From Actinotalea solisilvae (lineage in GTDB: Bacteria; Actinomycetota; Actinomycetes; Actinomycetales; Cellulomonadaceae), in assembly GCF_016464425.1 (NCBI RefSeq), contig NZ_JADDKQ010000007.1:1-64000 (forward strand): a stretch of 64,000 nt of DNA. Direction: 5' to 3'. Shown one piece after another: positions 7,794 to 15,237 of the stretch (position 1 is its first letter; every line of letters begins with the position of its first letter). A program made the translations under genes and the position numbers. The notes beneath the pieces are model-generated. The model was not told where the DNA came from. It saw nothing but the letters and a program-made list of their open reading frames with translations, and searched no databases.

Positions 7794-8246
7794 CGCACGC
7801 CGGACGTGCCGATGCAGCACACGGGGGGCTCCTACCGGCCGCGCCCGGCGTCGGACATCCGGGCCGAGGAGTGGGCCGACCGGACGTACGACGCCTTCCG
7901 TGCCGACCCCGACCTGGCGGCGGACATCGCGCGGAACAACCCGGACCTCGATCCCGACGACGTCGAGCGAGCCCTCAGGCACGTCCTCGAGGACGAGCAC
8001 CTGCTCGGCACCGACTACGGCGAGCCGTGGCGCGGACGCTTCGACGCCAACCCCGACATGGCGGAGGCGTTCCTCCGGCTGCGGTCGGGCGACGCCACCC
8101 CCACGGACCGGCTGCTCATCCGGCACGAGATCGCCGAGTCCGCCTACATGCGCAGCCACCCCGGCGCGTCGTACGCCGAGGCGCACGCACACGCCAACTC
8201 CGTCGCCAACTGGCAGGCGGCGCTCGACCGACGTGGAGGTAGCTGA
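7020..8246 (+). CDS. Polymorphic toxin 1, type VII-like N-terminal domain
   Basis: A 408-aa protein with a modular build. Residues 1-258 are a helical, Ala-rich delivery region nearly identical to that of the protein at 17828, with a hydrophobic stretch near 180-215 (ELVGAAISWAAQIVFTVGLG). A short Thr/Pro linker leads to a unique C-terminal domain of about 145 residues with RHEIAESAYM and AEAHAHANSVANW. A conserved trafficking module with a swapped tip is the hallmark of contact-dependent or secreted polymorphic toxins. The tip family is not recognised; its His-Glu-x-x-Glu pattern could bind metal. The gene overlaps a small downstream gene (ATGA), a likely immunity partner. Confidence 0.7.
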   Translation: MTTNPLVAGPVDTSSALGGTMLVESLYDLSRAIESEDWVAAGLAGLSTVLDTAAAVMDPLGQLIAAGLGWLMEHVEPLKGWLDDLTGDAGAVLGFAGTWDNIATQMGSAAGDLDHLVAADLEGMRGQGVEAYARYASDVAEHLRGIGGSSTAVASSLRTCSTIVQVVHDLVRDAIAELVGAAISWAAQIVFTVGLGTPWVVSQVATRVSSLAARVGSKVTGVITSARALGDLIDALKAAIRSLGDNLRGARPGTTHTPRTPDVPMQHTGGSYRPRPASDIRAEEWADRTYDAFRADPDLAADIARNNPDLDPDDVERALRHVLEDEHLLGTDYGEPWRGRFDANPDMAEAFLRLRSGDATPTDRLLIRHEIAESAYMRSHPGASYAEAHAHANSVANWQAALDRRGGS

Positions 8247-8485
8247 TGGGAGCAGTGGCCTACGGCAGCCGCGTGCACGCGGACGCGCGCGCCGTCCGGT
8301 ACACCTTCGGCGTCGACCCGGCGCAGCCCGAGGGCGAGGTCGAGATCCCGGTCGAGGACGTCGACGCCTGGTCCGTCGTCGGGAGCGACGACAAGCCTTC
8401 GGCGGCGCGCTACGTGGTCGTCAAGGCCTACCGGCACTGGGCGAAGACGGGCGAGTGGCCCGAGCGCGTCTTGTTCCAGTCGTGA
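8246..8485 (+). CDS. Small protein, candidate immunity to toxin 1
   Basis: A 79-aa protein with no recognised family. Its ATG overlaps the toxin stop codon (ATGA), so it is translationally coupled to the toxin and made in step with it, the usual position of an immunity gene. It is soluble, mixed charge, with VDAWSVVGSDDKPSAARYVVVKAYRHW near the middle and end. Immunity function is inferred from position only. Confidence 0.6.
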   Translation: MGAVAYGSRVHADARAVRYTFGVDPAQPEGEVEIPVEDVDAWSVVGSDDKPSAARYVVVKAYRHWAKTGEWPERVLFQS

Positions 8486-8522
8486 CCGACGGCCGCGGGC
8501 GGCCGCACCTCATGGCCGGTGC

Positions 8523-8846
8523 GTGATGGCGGGGCTGGTCTTCCTCCCCGACGGGCGCGACTGGAACGCGTCGTCGTCGGTCTTCTCCTGGATGCTCGAC
8601 ACCCTCGCCGCGCGGGCGCAGGACCCGGAGCTGGTCAGCGAGCTGCGCGAGGTGTCGGACCACAACCTCGGGGCGCTCGACCTCGAGGACATGCCGCCGG
8701 CTCGCCTCGCCGAGCTCACGGCGGTGATCGCCCAGCTGCCCGCGATCGGCACCGCCGAGCTGCCGGACACCCCCGCCCGTCCGGTCATCGTGGCGCAGCT
8801 CGTCGAGCTGGCGCAGATGCTGGCTCCCGACGCCGCGCAGCGCTGA
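8523..8846 (+). CDS. Hypothetical protein in toxin 1 locus
   Basis: A 107-aa, mostly helical, acidic protein (MAGLVFLPDGRDWNASSS at the start), 37 bases after the candidate immunity gene. No family recognised. Small soluble genes stacked behind a polymorphic toxin are commonly extra or orphan immunity genes acquired with earlier toxin tips. The ATG follows GTGCGTG with no strong ribosome site. Confidence 0.55.
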   Translation: MMAGLVFLPDGRDWNASSSVFSWMLDTLAARAQDPELVSELREVSDHNLGALDLEDMPPARLAELTAVIAQLPAIGTAELPDTPARPVIVAQLVELAQMLAPDAAQR

Positions 8847-8868
8847 GAACGGACCTCGGGGCCGACCG

Positions 8869-9327
8869 GTGCTCGACTACCCCATGCCGATCGCGACGAG
8901 GTGCGGCACGGCCCACGTCCGGCGCCTTCTCGACGTGCTGCTCGCCGAGCTGAGCGCGGAGCTCGCGGTGCCGCGAGGCGTGCTCTCCGGGTCGGTCGGC
9001 GACGTCGCCAGCCCGGTCTCGGCCGGGCTCTACGCCGAGCTCCTCGGCACGCCCGCGACCTGCCGGGTCATCCTCCACGTCGACAACAAGGCGACCGACG
9101 ACGACGGCTACTTCGCCGCGTACCCCGCCCTGGCCGTGGCGGCCGTCCGGCTCAGCGATGCGGTCGACGCCGAGGCCTGCCTCACCTACGAGCTCGACCG
9201 GGTCGTCATGCGCCGGCGCGGCGGGCGGCTGGAGCTGTTCGACTGGTTCCGGCCGTGGGGCGACCCCGCCGTCCTCGAGCGGGTGCCCCGACCGTTCGTG
9301 GTGACGCCCCAGGACGGTCGGCTGTGA
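8869..9327 (+). CDS. Hypothetical protein, possible orphan immunity
   Basis: A 152-aa soluble protein with a GTG start 22 bases after the previous gene. It shows alternating helices and strands (CRVILHVDNKATDDDGYFAAYPALAVAAVRL, split by loops) and ends VVTPQDGRL. No family assigned. Its place as last gene of the toxin 1 cluster, converging on the minus-strand Bat cluster, suggests an immunity-type role, but that is inference. Confidence 0.5.
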   Translation: MLDYPMPIATRCGTAHVRRLLDVLLAELSAELAVPRGVLSGSVGDVASPVSAGLYAELLGTPATCRVILHVDNKATDDDGYFAAYPALAVAAVRLSDAVDAEACLTYELDRVVMRRRGGRLELFDWFRPWGDPAVLERVPRPFVVTPQDGRL

Positions 9328-9340
9328 CGAGGCGCCGGCG

Positions 9341-10171
9341 TCACCAGTTCTTCGTGCCGCTGCCGCCCTGGTCGCCCTGCTCCTCCTGGCGCTGACGCTC
9401 GGCCTCGGCCTGCGCCTCCTCGTTGCGCTCCTGGAGCTCCTGCTGACGCTTCTCCTCCTCGGCCTGCTCCGAGCCGTCCTCGGGCTCCTCCTGCTGCTGC
9501 TCCTCGGAGTCCTGCGCCTGCTGCTGCTTGTCCTCGAGCCGCTCCTGGGAGTCGGAGTTCTGCTGCTGCTCCTCCTCGGACTGGCCCTCGGGCTCGCACG
9601 AGGCGCGCGCCTCGGTCGCGGCGTCGTAGTCGCGCTGCGCCCAGGCCGCGAACTCCCGGCCCTCGGCGCGGATCTCCTCGGGCGTCATGTCCCCCCACGG
9701 CACGCCGGGTGGGTAGGCGTCGCCCGCGTCGACGTAGCCCTGGGCCTCCGCCGCCCACTCGGCGCGGGTCTGCGCGTCGGCGAGCTCCTGGTCGCCCATC
9801 ATCTCGAGCGCGATCGCGTAGTTGATGAGCACCATGCACTGCGTCGTCGGGTCCTCGGGAGCGATCTCGAGCGCGTCGGCGAGGTAGAAGGTGCCGAGCA
9901 GCGGGTCCTCGCCCTTCGTGAACGTCGTGCCGAGGTCGAACGGCGCCTTCCACCTCTCCACGGGGTCGGTGCTCTTGAGCCACGTGAACCCGACGACGGC
10001 GCTGCCGATCTGCCCGTCGGCGTACTGGCCGCGCGCCGTCGCGGCCACCACGTTCATGAGCGCGAGGTGCAGGCCGAACAGGAAGACGCCCAGCCACACG
10101 GGCAGCGTGGCCCAGACGAGCCAGCGGCGGCGGACGCGACGTCGGCGCTCGAGCGGCGTGGGCGTGCTCAT
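9341..10171 (-). CDS. Membrane protein with Gln/Glu-rich tail, BatC-like position
   Basis: A 276-aa protein with one N-terminal membrane segment (WLVWATLPVWLGVFLFGLHL). An extracytoplasmic region follows with one or two TPR-like helices (FYLADALEIAPEDPTTQCMVLINYAIALEMM split across the motif). The last 80 residues are almost only Glu, Gln, Ser and Asp. I chose the ATG at 10171, where MSTPTPLERRRR starts and overlaps the upstream gene stop by four bases. It is the last gene of the MoxR/VWA operon and takes the place of BatC-type TPR proteins. Confidence 0.75.
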   Translation of the reverse strand: MSTPTPLERRRRVRRRWLVWATLPVWLGVFLFGLHLALMNVVAATARGQYADGQIGSAVVGFTWLKSTDPVERWKAPFDLGTTFTKGEDPLLGTFYLADALEIAPEDPTTQCMVLINYAIALEMMGDQELADAQTRAEWAAEAQGYVDAGDAYPPGVPWGDMTPEEIRAEGREFAAWAQRDYDAATEARASCEPEGQSEEEQQQNSDSQERLEDKQQQAQDSEEQQQEEPEDGSEQAEEEKRQQELQERNEEAQAEAERQRQEEQGDQGGSGTKNW

Positions 10172-11166
10172 GCGGACCTCCGTCGGCGCAGCGGCACCCA
10201 GCCGCGGGCGGTCGTCCAGGCCTCCACGCCGAGCAGGCCGACGACGAGCACCGCGAGCGGCCACGTGACCGCCTGCCACAGCTCGGTGTCGCGGCGACCG
10301 TCCGCGGCGATCTCCTCCGGGTCGAGGCCCTCGACGAGCGCGGCGACGTCGTCCGGGCCCGTGCGGTGCGCGTAGGCGACGCCGAGCTGCGCGGCGACGG
10401 CCTGGAGCGCCGCCTCGTCGATGCGCGAGACGGCCTGCTCGCCCGTGGCGTCGTCGACGATGTACGGGGCCTCGGGGTCCGGCTCGAGCGACCCGTCGTA
10501 CTCACGCATGGGACCGCCCTCGGCGGTGCCGTACCCGAGCACCGCGCCGCCGTCCACGAGGTCGGCGAGCTCCTCGTACGACGCCGGCTCGCCGTCGGTG
10601 GTCTGCTCGCCGTCGGAGAGGAAGAAGACCAGGCGGACGTGCCCGGGGTCGGTCTCGGCGGCGCCCGTGAGCGCGCGCCGCAGCGGCTCGAGCGGCCGGT
10701 CGACGAGCGACCCGGACGAGAACGCCGTGATCTCCTGCCGTGCGGTCTGCGCCCAGGTGCGCACCGCCCGCTGGTCGGTGGTGAGGGGCAGCTGGCGGCT
10801 CGCCTGGCTGTCCCACGCGATGATCGAGTAGCGCGCGCCGGGGACCGCCGCGACGAGCGCGGGCAGGTCGTGCCGCATGCCGTCCAGGCGGGGCAGCCGC
10901 TCCTCCGACCAGTCCTCGGCGGCCATCGAGCCCGTCCGGTCGACGACGAAGAACACGTCGACGGCCACGCCGAGCTGCTCGTCGGTGGTGGCGGGGACCG
11001 AGGGGCCGAGGCCGATCGCGGTGACGACGGCGACGAGGGCGGCGCGCACCGCCCAGCTCCGCCGCACGGGCCCGCGCGCGTTCCACGCCTCGCGCACCGC
11101 GAGGACGAGCACCGGCACGAGGACGAGGAGCAGGAGCCACACGGGCACCAGCGGTCGCAGGGTCAT
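10168..11166 (-). CDS. VWA-domain membrane protein, BatB-like
   Basis: A 332-aa protein with two N-terminal membrane segments (PVWLLLLVLVPVLVLAV; a second near 40-60), a von Willebrand A domain with MIDAS motif DRTGSM, and one C-terminal membrane segment (WPLAVLVVGLLGVEAW). In MoxR/Bat clusters such proteins sit in the cytoplasmic membrane with the VWA domain outside and are thought to act with the MoxR ATPase in folding or stress tolerance. The ATG at 11166 (MTLRPLVPVW) overlaps the previous gene by four bases. Confidence 0.85.
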   Translation of the reverse strand: MTLRPLVPVWLLLLVLVPVLVLAVREAWNARGPVRRSWAVRAALVAVVTAIGLGPSVPATTDEQLGVAVDVFFVVDRTGSMAAEDWSEERLPRLDGMRHDLPALVAAVPGARYSIIAWDSQASRQLPLTTDQRAVRTWAQTARQEITAFSSGSLVDRPLEPLRRALTGAAETDPGHVRLVFFLSDGEQTTDGEPASYEELADLVDGGAVLGYGTAEGGPMREYDGSLEPDPEAPYIVDDATGEQAVSRIDEAALQAVAAQLGVAYAHRTGPDDVAALVEGLDPEEIAADGRRDTELWQAVTWPLAVLVVGLLGVEAWTTARGWVPLRRRRSA

Positions 11167-12203
11167 CCGCCCACCCGCCGTCGCAGGGCGAGGAGGGCGA
11201 GCGTGGCGAGCACGAGCAGCACGAACCACGGCACGGGCCGGTCCGTGACGATGCGCTGCGCGTCGGCGTCGAGCGCGACCGCCTGCTCCTCGGTGACGTC
11301 GCGGATGACCTCGGCCACGGCCGCCGTGTCCTCCGCGAACCAGGTCTTGCCGCCCGCCTCCTCGATCGCGGTGTCGAACTCCTCGTTCTGGGCGGAGCCG
11401 CGCAGGTACGCGTCACCGCCGTAGAGGCCGTAGAGGGTCACGTCGCGGTCGGTGACGACGTCGACCGCCTGCGGCAGCGTGTAGACCGGCTCGCCGTACG
11501 GGTCGTTGTCGGTCGCGAGGATGATCGAGCGCGACCGGTCCGTCGCCTGCTCGTCGAACAGCAGCGCGCAGCTCGCGAGGCCGTCGCCGATGAGCGAGGC
11601 CTGCGCCGGCACGCCCTCGGTGCCCGCGATGAACTCGAGCAGGGGGTCGAGCCCGTCCCACGTCAGCGGGTCGAGCGGGTCGAACGCCTCGATGTCGAAC
11701 TGGAGCGCCTGCTCGGCGACCTGGAGCTCCTCGAGCACGAGCGCGTAGTCGTCGGTGAGCGGGAAGACCGTGCGCGACGTCGAGTTGAACACCGACAGGC
11801 CGATCCGCTCGCCGTCGAAGCCCTCGACGAGCGTGCTGAACGTCGAGACGATCTCCGAGTCGAACGGGATCATCGAGCCCGAGACGTCGAGGCACAGGAC
11901 GATGTCGCGCGTGCCGAAGGTGTCGGTGCGCGTCTCGCGGTCGACCGGTCGCGCCACGAGGACCGCCGCGCCGAGCAGCGCGACCGCGAGCGCGCCCGCC
12001 GTCGCGGCGCGCAGCACGGCGTACTCGCGGACGGCCCGCCGCACCTCGGGCAGGTCGTCGAGCTCGTCGGTGTGCGCGACCCAGCGGGCCGCGTCCTTCG
12101 TCTCGCGCCGCGCCCGCCACGCCCAGAACGCGACGCCGCCGACGGCGAGCAGCGCGAGCGCGAGCGCCCACGGCCAGACGAGGCCCCAGTGCACGGACGT
12201 CAC
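11163..12203 (-). CDS. VWA-domain membrane protein, BatA-like
   Basis: A 346-aa protein with an N-terminal membrane segment (WGLVWPWALALALLAVGG), a second near residue 75, a VWA domain with a canonical MIDAS (CLDVSGSM, then a threonine and LATDND), and a C-terminal membrane anchor (WFVLLVLATLALLAL). The GTG start at 12203 overlaps the upstream TGA (GTGA). The frame is open for 150 codons further upstream, but that sequence is antisense-like and overlaps the previous gene. It pairs with the VWA gene directly downstream. Confidence 0.87.
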   Translation of the reverse strand: MTSVHWGLVWPWALALALLAVGGVAFWAWRARRETKDAARWVAHTDELDDLPEVRRAVREYAVLRAATAGALAVALLGAAVLVARPVDRETRTDTFGTRDIVLCLDVSGSMIPFDSEIVSTFSTLVEGFDGERIGLSVFNSTSRTVFPLTDDYALVLEELQVAEQALQFDIEAFDPLDPLTWDGLDPLLEFIAGTEGVPAQASLIGDGLASCALLFDEQATDRSRSIILATDNDPYGEPVYTLPQAVDVVTDRDVTLYGLYGGDAYLRGSAQNEEFDTAIEEAGGKTWFAEDTAAVAEVIRDVTEEQAVALDADAQRIVTDRPVPWFVLLVLATLALLALRRRVGG

Positions 12204-12694
12204 CACTGGCTGATCACCCGCCGCGCGCCCGCGAGGGCCTGCTCGGACGACGCGCCGACCGTGCCGTACCGCGCGAACGCCGGCCGGTAGTAGGTCTCGA
12301 TGAGGTTGGCGAGGCGTCGCGCGCCGTCGACCCGGCGCAGCTCGCTGAGCGTGAGCACGCGCGCGTCGACGCCGCGGCGCACCGACCCGAAGTCGCGCAC
12401 GACGGCGCTGAGCTCGAGGTGCAGGGAGCGCGCGTCGAGCTCGCCCGCGACGTAGCGGGCCTCGAGCGCGTCGACCTTGGCCAGGTACACCGGCCGCACG
12501 CTCGCGTACGGGTCGTCGTACGGCCCCAGCCGGCGCTGCGGCGGAGGCGGCGGGGGTGCGTCGTGCTCGGGGCGCCGCCGCGTGTGCCGCACCGCCCACA
12601 CGACGTACGCGACGGCGAGCGCCATGAGCACCGCGCCCAGCACGGGGACCCACCACGAGTACAGGACGGGGTCGTAGAGCTCATCGACGGGCAC
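12200..12694 (-). CDS. Small membrane protein of the MoxR/VWA operon
   Basis: A 164-aa protein with one N-terminal membrane segment (WWVPVLGAVLMALAVAYVVW), a Pro-rich stretch and a helical cytoplasmic region (LDARSLHLELSAVVRDFGS). It matches DUF4381-type proteins in position and shape, which lie between DUF58 and VWA genes. The GTG at 12694 (VPVDELYDPVLYSW) is chosen; it overlaps the DUF58 gene end by 14 bases. Function unknown; likely part of the membrane complex. Confidence 0.7.
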   Translation of the reverse strand: MPVDELYDPVLYSWWVPVLGAVLMALAVAYVVWAVRHTRRRPEHDAPPPPPPQRRLGPYDDPYASVRPVYLAKVDALEARYVAGELDARSLHLELSAVVRDFGSVRRGVDARVLTLSELRRVDGARRLANLIETYYRPAFARYGTVGASSEQALAGARRVISQW

Positions 12695-13721
12695 GGTGGC
12701 TCCGGTCGAGGAGGGAGATGAGGGCGGGCACCACGTCCTGGGTGCTGCCGACGACGACGTCGTGCACCTGGAGGCGGCGCAGGGTCGCGGCGCGGCGCGC
12801 CGAGCGCTGCGCCCGGACGGCCGCGGCGGCACGCACCACGTCGTCCCGCCCCTGGAGCCAGACCGGCACGGCCCAGCCGTCGCCCACGTCACGCGTGGTG
12901 CCGGGCGCGGGCTGGAAGGGGTCCGCGTCGGCGACCGCGATGACCAGGACCTCGTGGCGCAGGCGCACGCTCTTGAGGGCGTCGTGGTGCTCCTCCGTCG
13001 GGTTCGCCTCGTCGGTGACGAGCACGACGAGCGACCGCCGGGTCAGCGCGCCGACGCGCGTGAGGAGGCGGCCGACGTCGGACGGCGGCGCCTCGACGTC
13101 GAACGCGCGCTCGACCTTGCGGAGCAGGAGCTCGAGGTGCGCCGTGCCGCCGCGGGGCGGGAGCTGGGTCAGGCGGCCCGAGTCGGCGGCGACGAGCGCG
13201 ACCCGGTCGCCCCGGTCGCGCGCGAGGTAGGCGACGAGCGTGGCCGCGTCGAGGGCGACGGCGCCCTTGCTCTCGCCGCCCGCCGCGGTCGCGGCCATCG
13301 TCCGGCCGGTGTCGACCGCGAGGACGAGGCTGAGGTTGCTCTGCCGGACGAAGCGCCGGATCACCGGGATGCCGGCGCGCGCGCTCGACTTCCAGTCGAT
13401 GTCCCCGACGTCGTCGCCCGGGCTGTAGAGCGACAGGTCGTCGAAGTCCTGGCCGTGGCCCTGGAGGATCGAGCGGTGCCGCCCGTCGAGCAGACCGGTC
13501 GCGCGCTTGGCGAGCGGGAGCTGCAGCCGCGACCGCAGGTGCGCGAAGCGCGACGCGGAGCGCTGGGGCGTCGCGGCGGTCGGCGTCCACGGCGACCGGC
13601 CGTGTCCCGCTCCCGGACCGGGCCAGCCCACCGGGGCGGCCGGTCCCGCGACGGGCGCGCCCGGCCGCGCCCCGGGCGGGGCGGGCGGGGGCGGCGATCC
13701 GCCGGTGGGCGACCAGGTCAT
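12681..13721 (-). CDS. DUF58 domain protein
   Basis: A 346-aa protein with a Gly/Pro-rich N-terminus and a C-terminal DUF58 region, a VWA-like fold. The family signature GDDVGDIDWKSSARAG is intact, followed by VIRRFVRQSNLSLVLAVDTGRTM. DUF58 proteins are always linked to MoxR ATPases and may be their adaptor or substrate. The ATG at 13721 lies 13 bases after the MoxR stop. Confidence 0.9.
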   Translation of the reverse strand: MTWSPTGGSPPPPAPPGARPGAPVAGPAAPVGWPGPGAGHGRSPWTPTAATPQRSASRFAHLRSRLQLPLAKRATGLLDGRHRSILQGHGQDFDDLSLYSPGDDVGDIDWKSSARAGIPVIRRFVRQSNLSLVLAVDTGRTMAATAAGGESKGAVALDAATLVAYLARDRGDRVALVAADSGRLTQLPPRGGTAHLELLLRKVERAFDVEAPPSDVGRLLTRVGALTRRSLVVLVTDEANPTEEHHDALKSVRLRHEVLVIAVADADPFQPAPGTTRDVGDGWAVPVWLQGRDDVVRAAAAVRAQRSARRAATLRRLQVHDVVVGSTQDVVPALISLLDRSHRARR

Positions 13722-13734
13722 CGGGCTCGGGCGC

Positions 13735-14727
13735 TCAGGGGGTGGGGACGGCGTCGAAGACGGCGTCGACGAGCTGCTCGGCGGGCACGTCGTCGGCCAG
13801 GGCGTCGAAGGTGCGGACGATGCGGTGGCGCAGGACCGGGTGGCGCATCGCCTTGACGTCCTCGGGCGTGACGTAGCCGCGCCCGGCCTGGAGCGCGAGC
13901 GCCTGGCCGATGCGCATGAGGGCGATGGACCCGCGCGGGCTCGCGCCCACGCGGATCATCCGCTCGATGCCCGGGATGGGCCGCGGGCCGGCGCCGCGCG
14001 TCGTCGCCACGACGTCGACGACGTACCGCTTGATCGCGGCGTCGACGTAGACCCGGTCGACGAGCGCCTGGAGCCGCTCGAGCTCGGCGAGGCTGATCGG
14101 CCGCCCGACGATGGGCGCGACCTGGCGGCCGCTCGAGATGCGCTCGAGGATCTCGACCTCCTCGTCGCCCTGCGGGTAGGTGAGGACCTCCTTGACGAGG
14201 AACCGGTCCATCTGGGCCTCGGGGAGCACGTAGGTGCCCTCCTCCTCGATGGGGTTCTGCGTCGCGAGCACCATGAACGGCGACGGCAGCCGGTACACCT
14301 CGCCGCCGATCGACGTCTGCTTCTCCTGCATCGCCTCGAGCATCGCGGACTGCGTCTTGGCGCTCGAGCGGTTGATCTCGTCGAGGAGCACGAGGTTCGC
14401 GTGCACGGGGCCGAGCTGGGTCGTGAACGAGCCCGTCGCGTAGTTGAAGATCTGCGTGCCGACGATGTCGTTCGGCATGAGGTCCGGCGTGCACTGGATG
14501 CGGTGGAACGAGCCGGACACCGCTGCGGCGAGCGTCTGCGCGGCCGTCGTCTTCGCCAGGCCCGGCACGCTCTCGAGGAGGATGTGCCCGCCCGCGAGGA
14601 GGGTGCTGACGAGGGCCACGCGCAGGTTGTCCTGTCCGACCACGCGCTGGGCGAAGACGGCGTCGATCCGGTCCAGCAGGTGCCGCGCCTCGGCGTGGTC
14701 GCTGTCGGTGATCGGCTCGGTCAGCAT
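13735..14727 (-). CDS. MoxR family AAA+ ATPase
   Basis: A 330-aa AAA+ chaperone-like ATPase. Walker A is ESVPGLAKTT, Walker B is LVLLDEIN, sensor 1 is ATQNPIEEEGTYVLPEAQ, and the C-terminal lid has GASPRGSIALMR. I took the ATG at 14727 (MLTEPITDSD); the frame upstream is spurious. It is the first gene of a six-gene minus-strand operon (MoxR, DUF58, small membrane protein, two VWA proteins, Gln/Glu-rich protein) likely to act on folding or activation of envelope complexes. A CATACT box on the minus strand at 14832-14827 could be its -10. Confidence 0.93.
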   Translation of the reverse strand: MLTEPITDSDHAEARHLLDRIDAVFAQRVVGQDNLRVALVSTLLAGGHILLESVPGLAKTTAAQTLAAAVSGSFHRIQCTPDLMPNDIVGTQIFNYATGSFTTQLGPVHANLVLLDEINRSSAKTQSAMLEAMQEKQTSIGGEVYRLPSPFMVLATQNPIEEEGTYVLPEAQMDRFLVKEVLTYPQGDEEVEILERISSGRQVAPIVGRPISLAELERLQALVDRVYVDAAIKRYVVDVVATTRGAGPRPIPGIERMIRVGASPRGSIALMRIGQALALQAGRGYVTPEDVKAMRHPVLRHRIVRTFDALADDVPAEQLVDAVFDAVPTP

Positions 14728-14948
14728 GCGAGGTCCCCCAGGTCGGCGCGCTCCGTGACCGCGTCCGACCCGGTGGGGCGCCGAGCGTGAGACGCCCGCG
14801 GCACGGGGGAGGTGCGGCAAGGGGCGAGTATGCCAGCCAGGGCCGCGCGCGCCCGGTCGGGTCCGCCGGGCCTGGGGACCGCGCGGAGCAGCCGCCGACG
14901 GTGCGTGCCGGGGCGGGCGGACCGGGGTCATCCCGTCGGGCGGCCGCG

Positions 14949-15227
14949 TCACCCGATCGAGAAGCCCGTCGACCCGGTGGGTGCGACGTCCTCCGCCCGG
15001 ACGTCCGCGACCGCGGCACCCGGCGGGCCGTGGTGCGCCCACGCGGCGACCGCGGCGACGGCGTCGGGCGAGCCCTCGAGCACGACCTCGACCTCGCCGG
15101 ACGGCAGGTTGCGCGCCGAGCCCGCGACGCCGTGCTCGGCGGCCGTGCGCCGGCACGCGTACCGGAACCCGACGCCCTGGACGCGCCCGGCCACGACGAG
15201 CCGCACGGCGACGCGGTCGGCGGCCAC
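14949..15227 (-). CDS. acyP: Acylphosphatase
   Basis: A 92-aa acylphosphatase, which hydrolyses acyl phosphates. The N-terminal signature VAGRVQGVGFRYACRR contains the phosphate-binding loop and catalytic Arg, and ARNLPSGEVEVVLEG carries the catalytic Asn. Full length for the family. The GTG at 15227 lies 11 bases after the MFS stop, so the two are probably cotranscribed. Confidence 0.92.
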   Translation of the reverse strand: MAADRVAVRLVVAGRVQGVGFRYACRRTAAEHGVAGSARNLPSGEVEVVLEGSPDAVAAVAAWAHHGPPGAAVADVRAEDVAPTGSTGFSIG

Positions 15228-15237
15228 CGCGTGCTCC

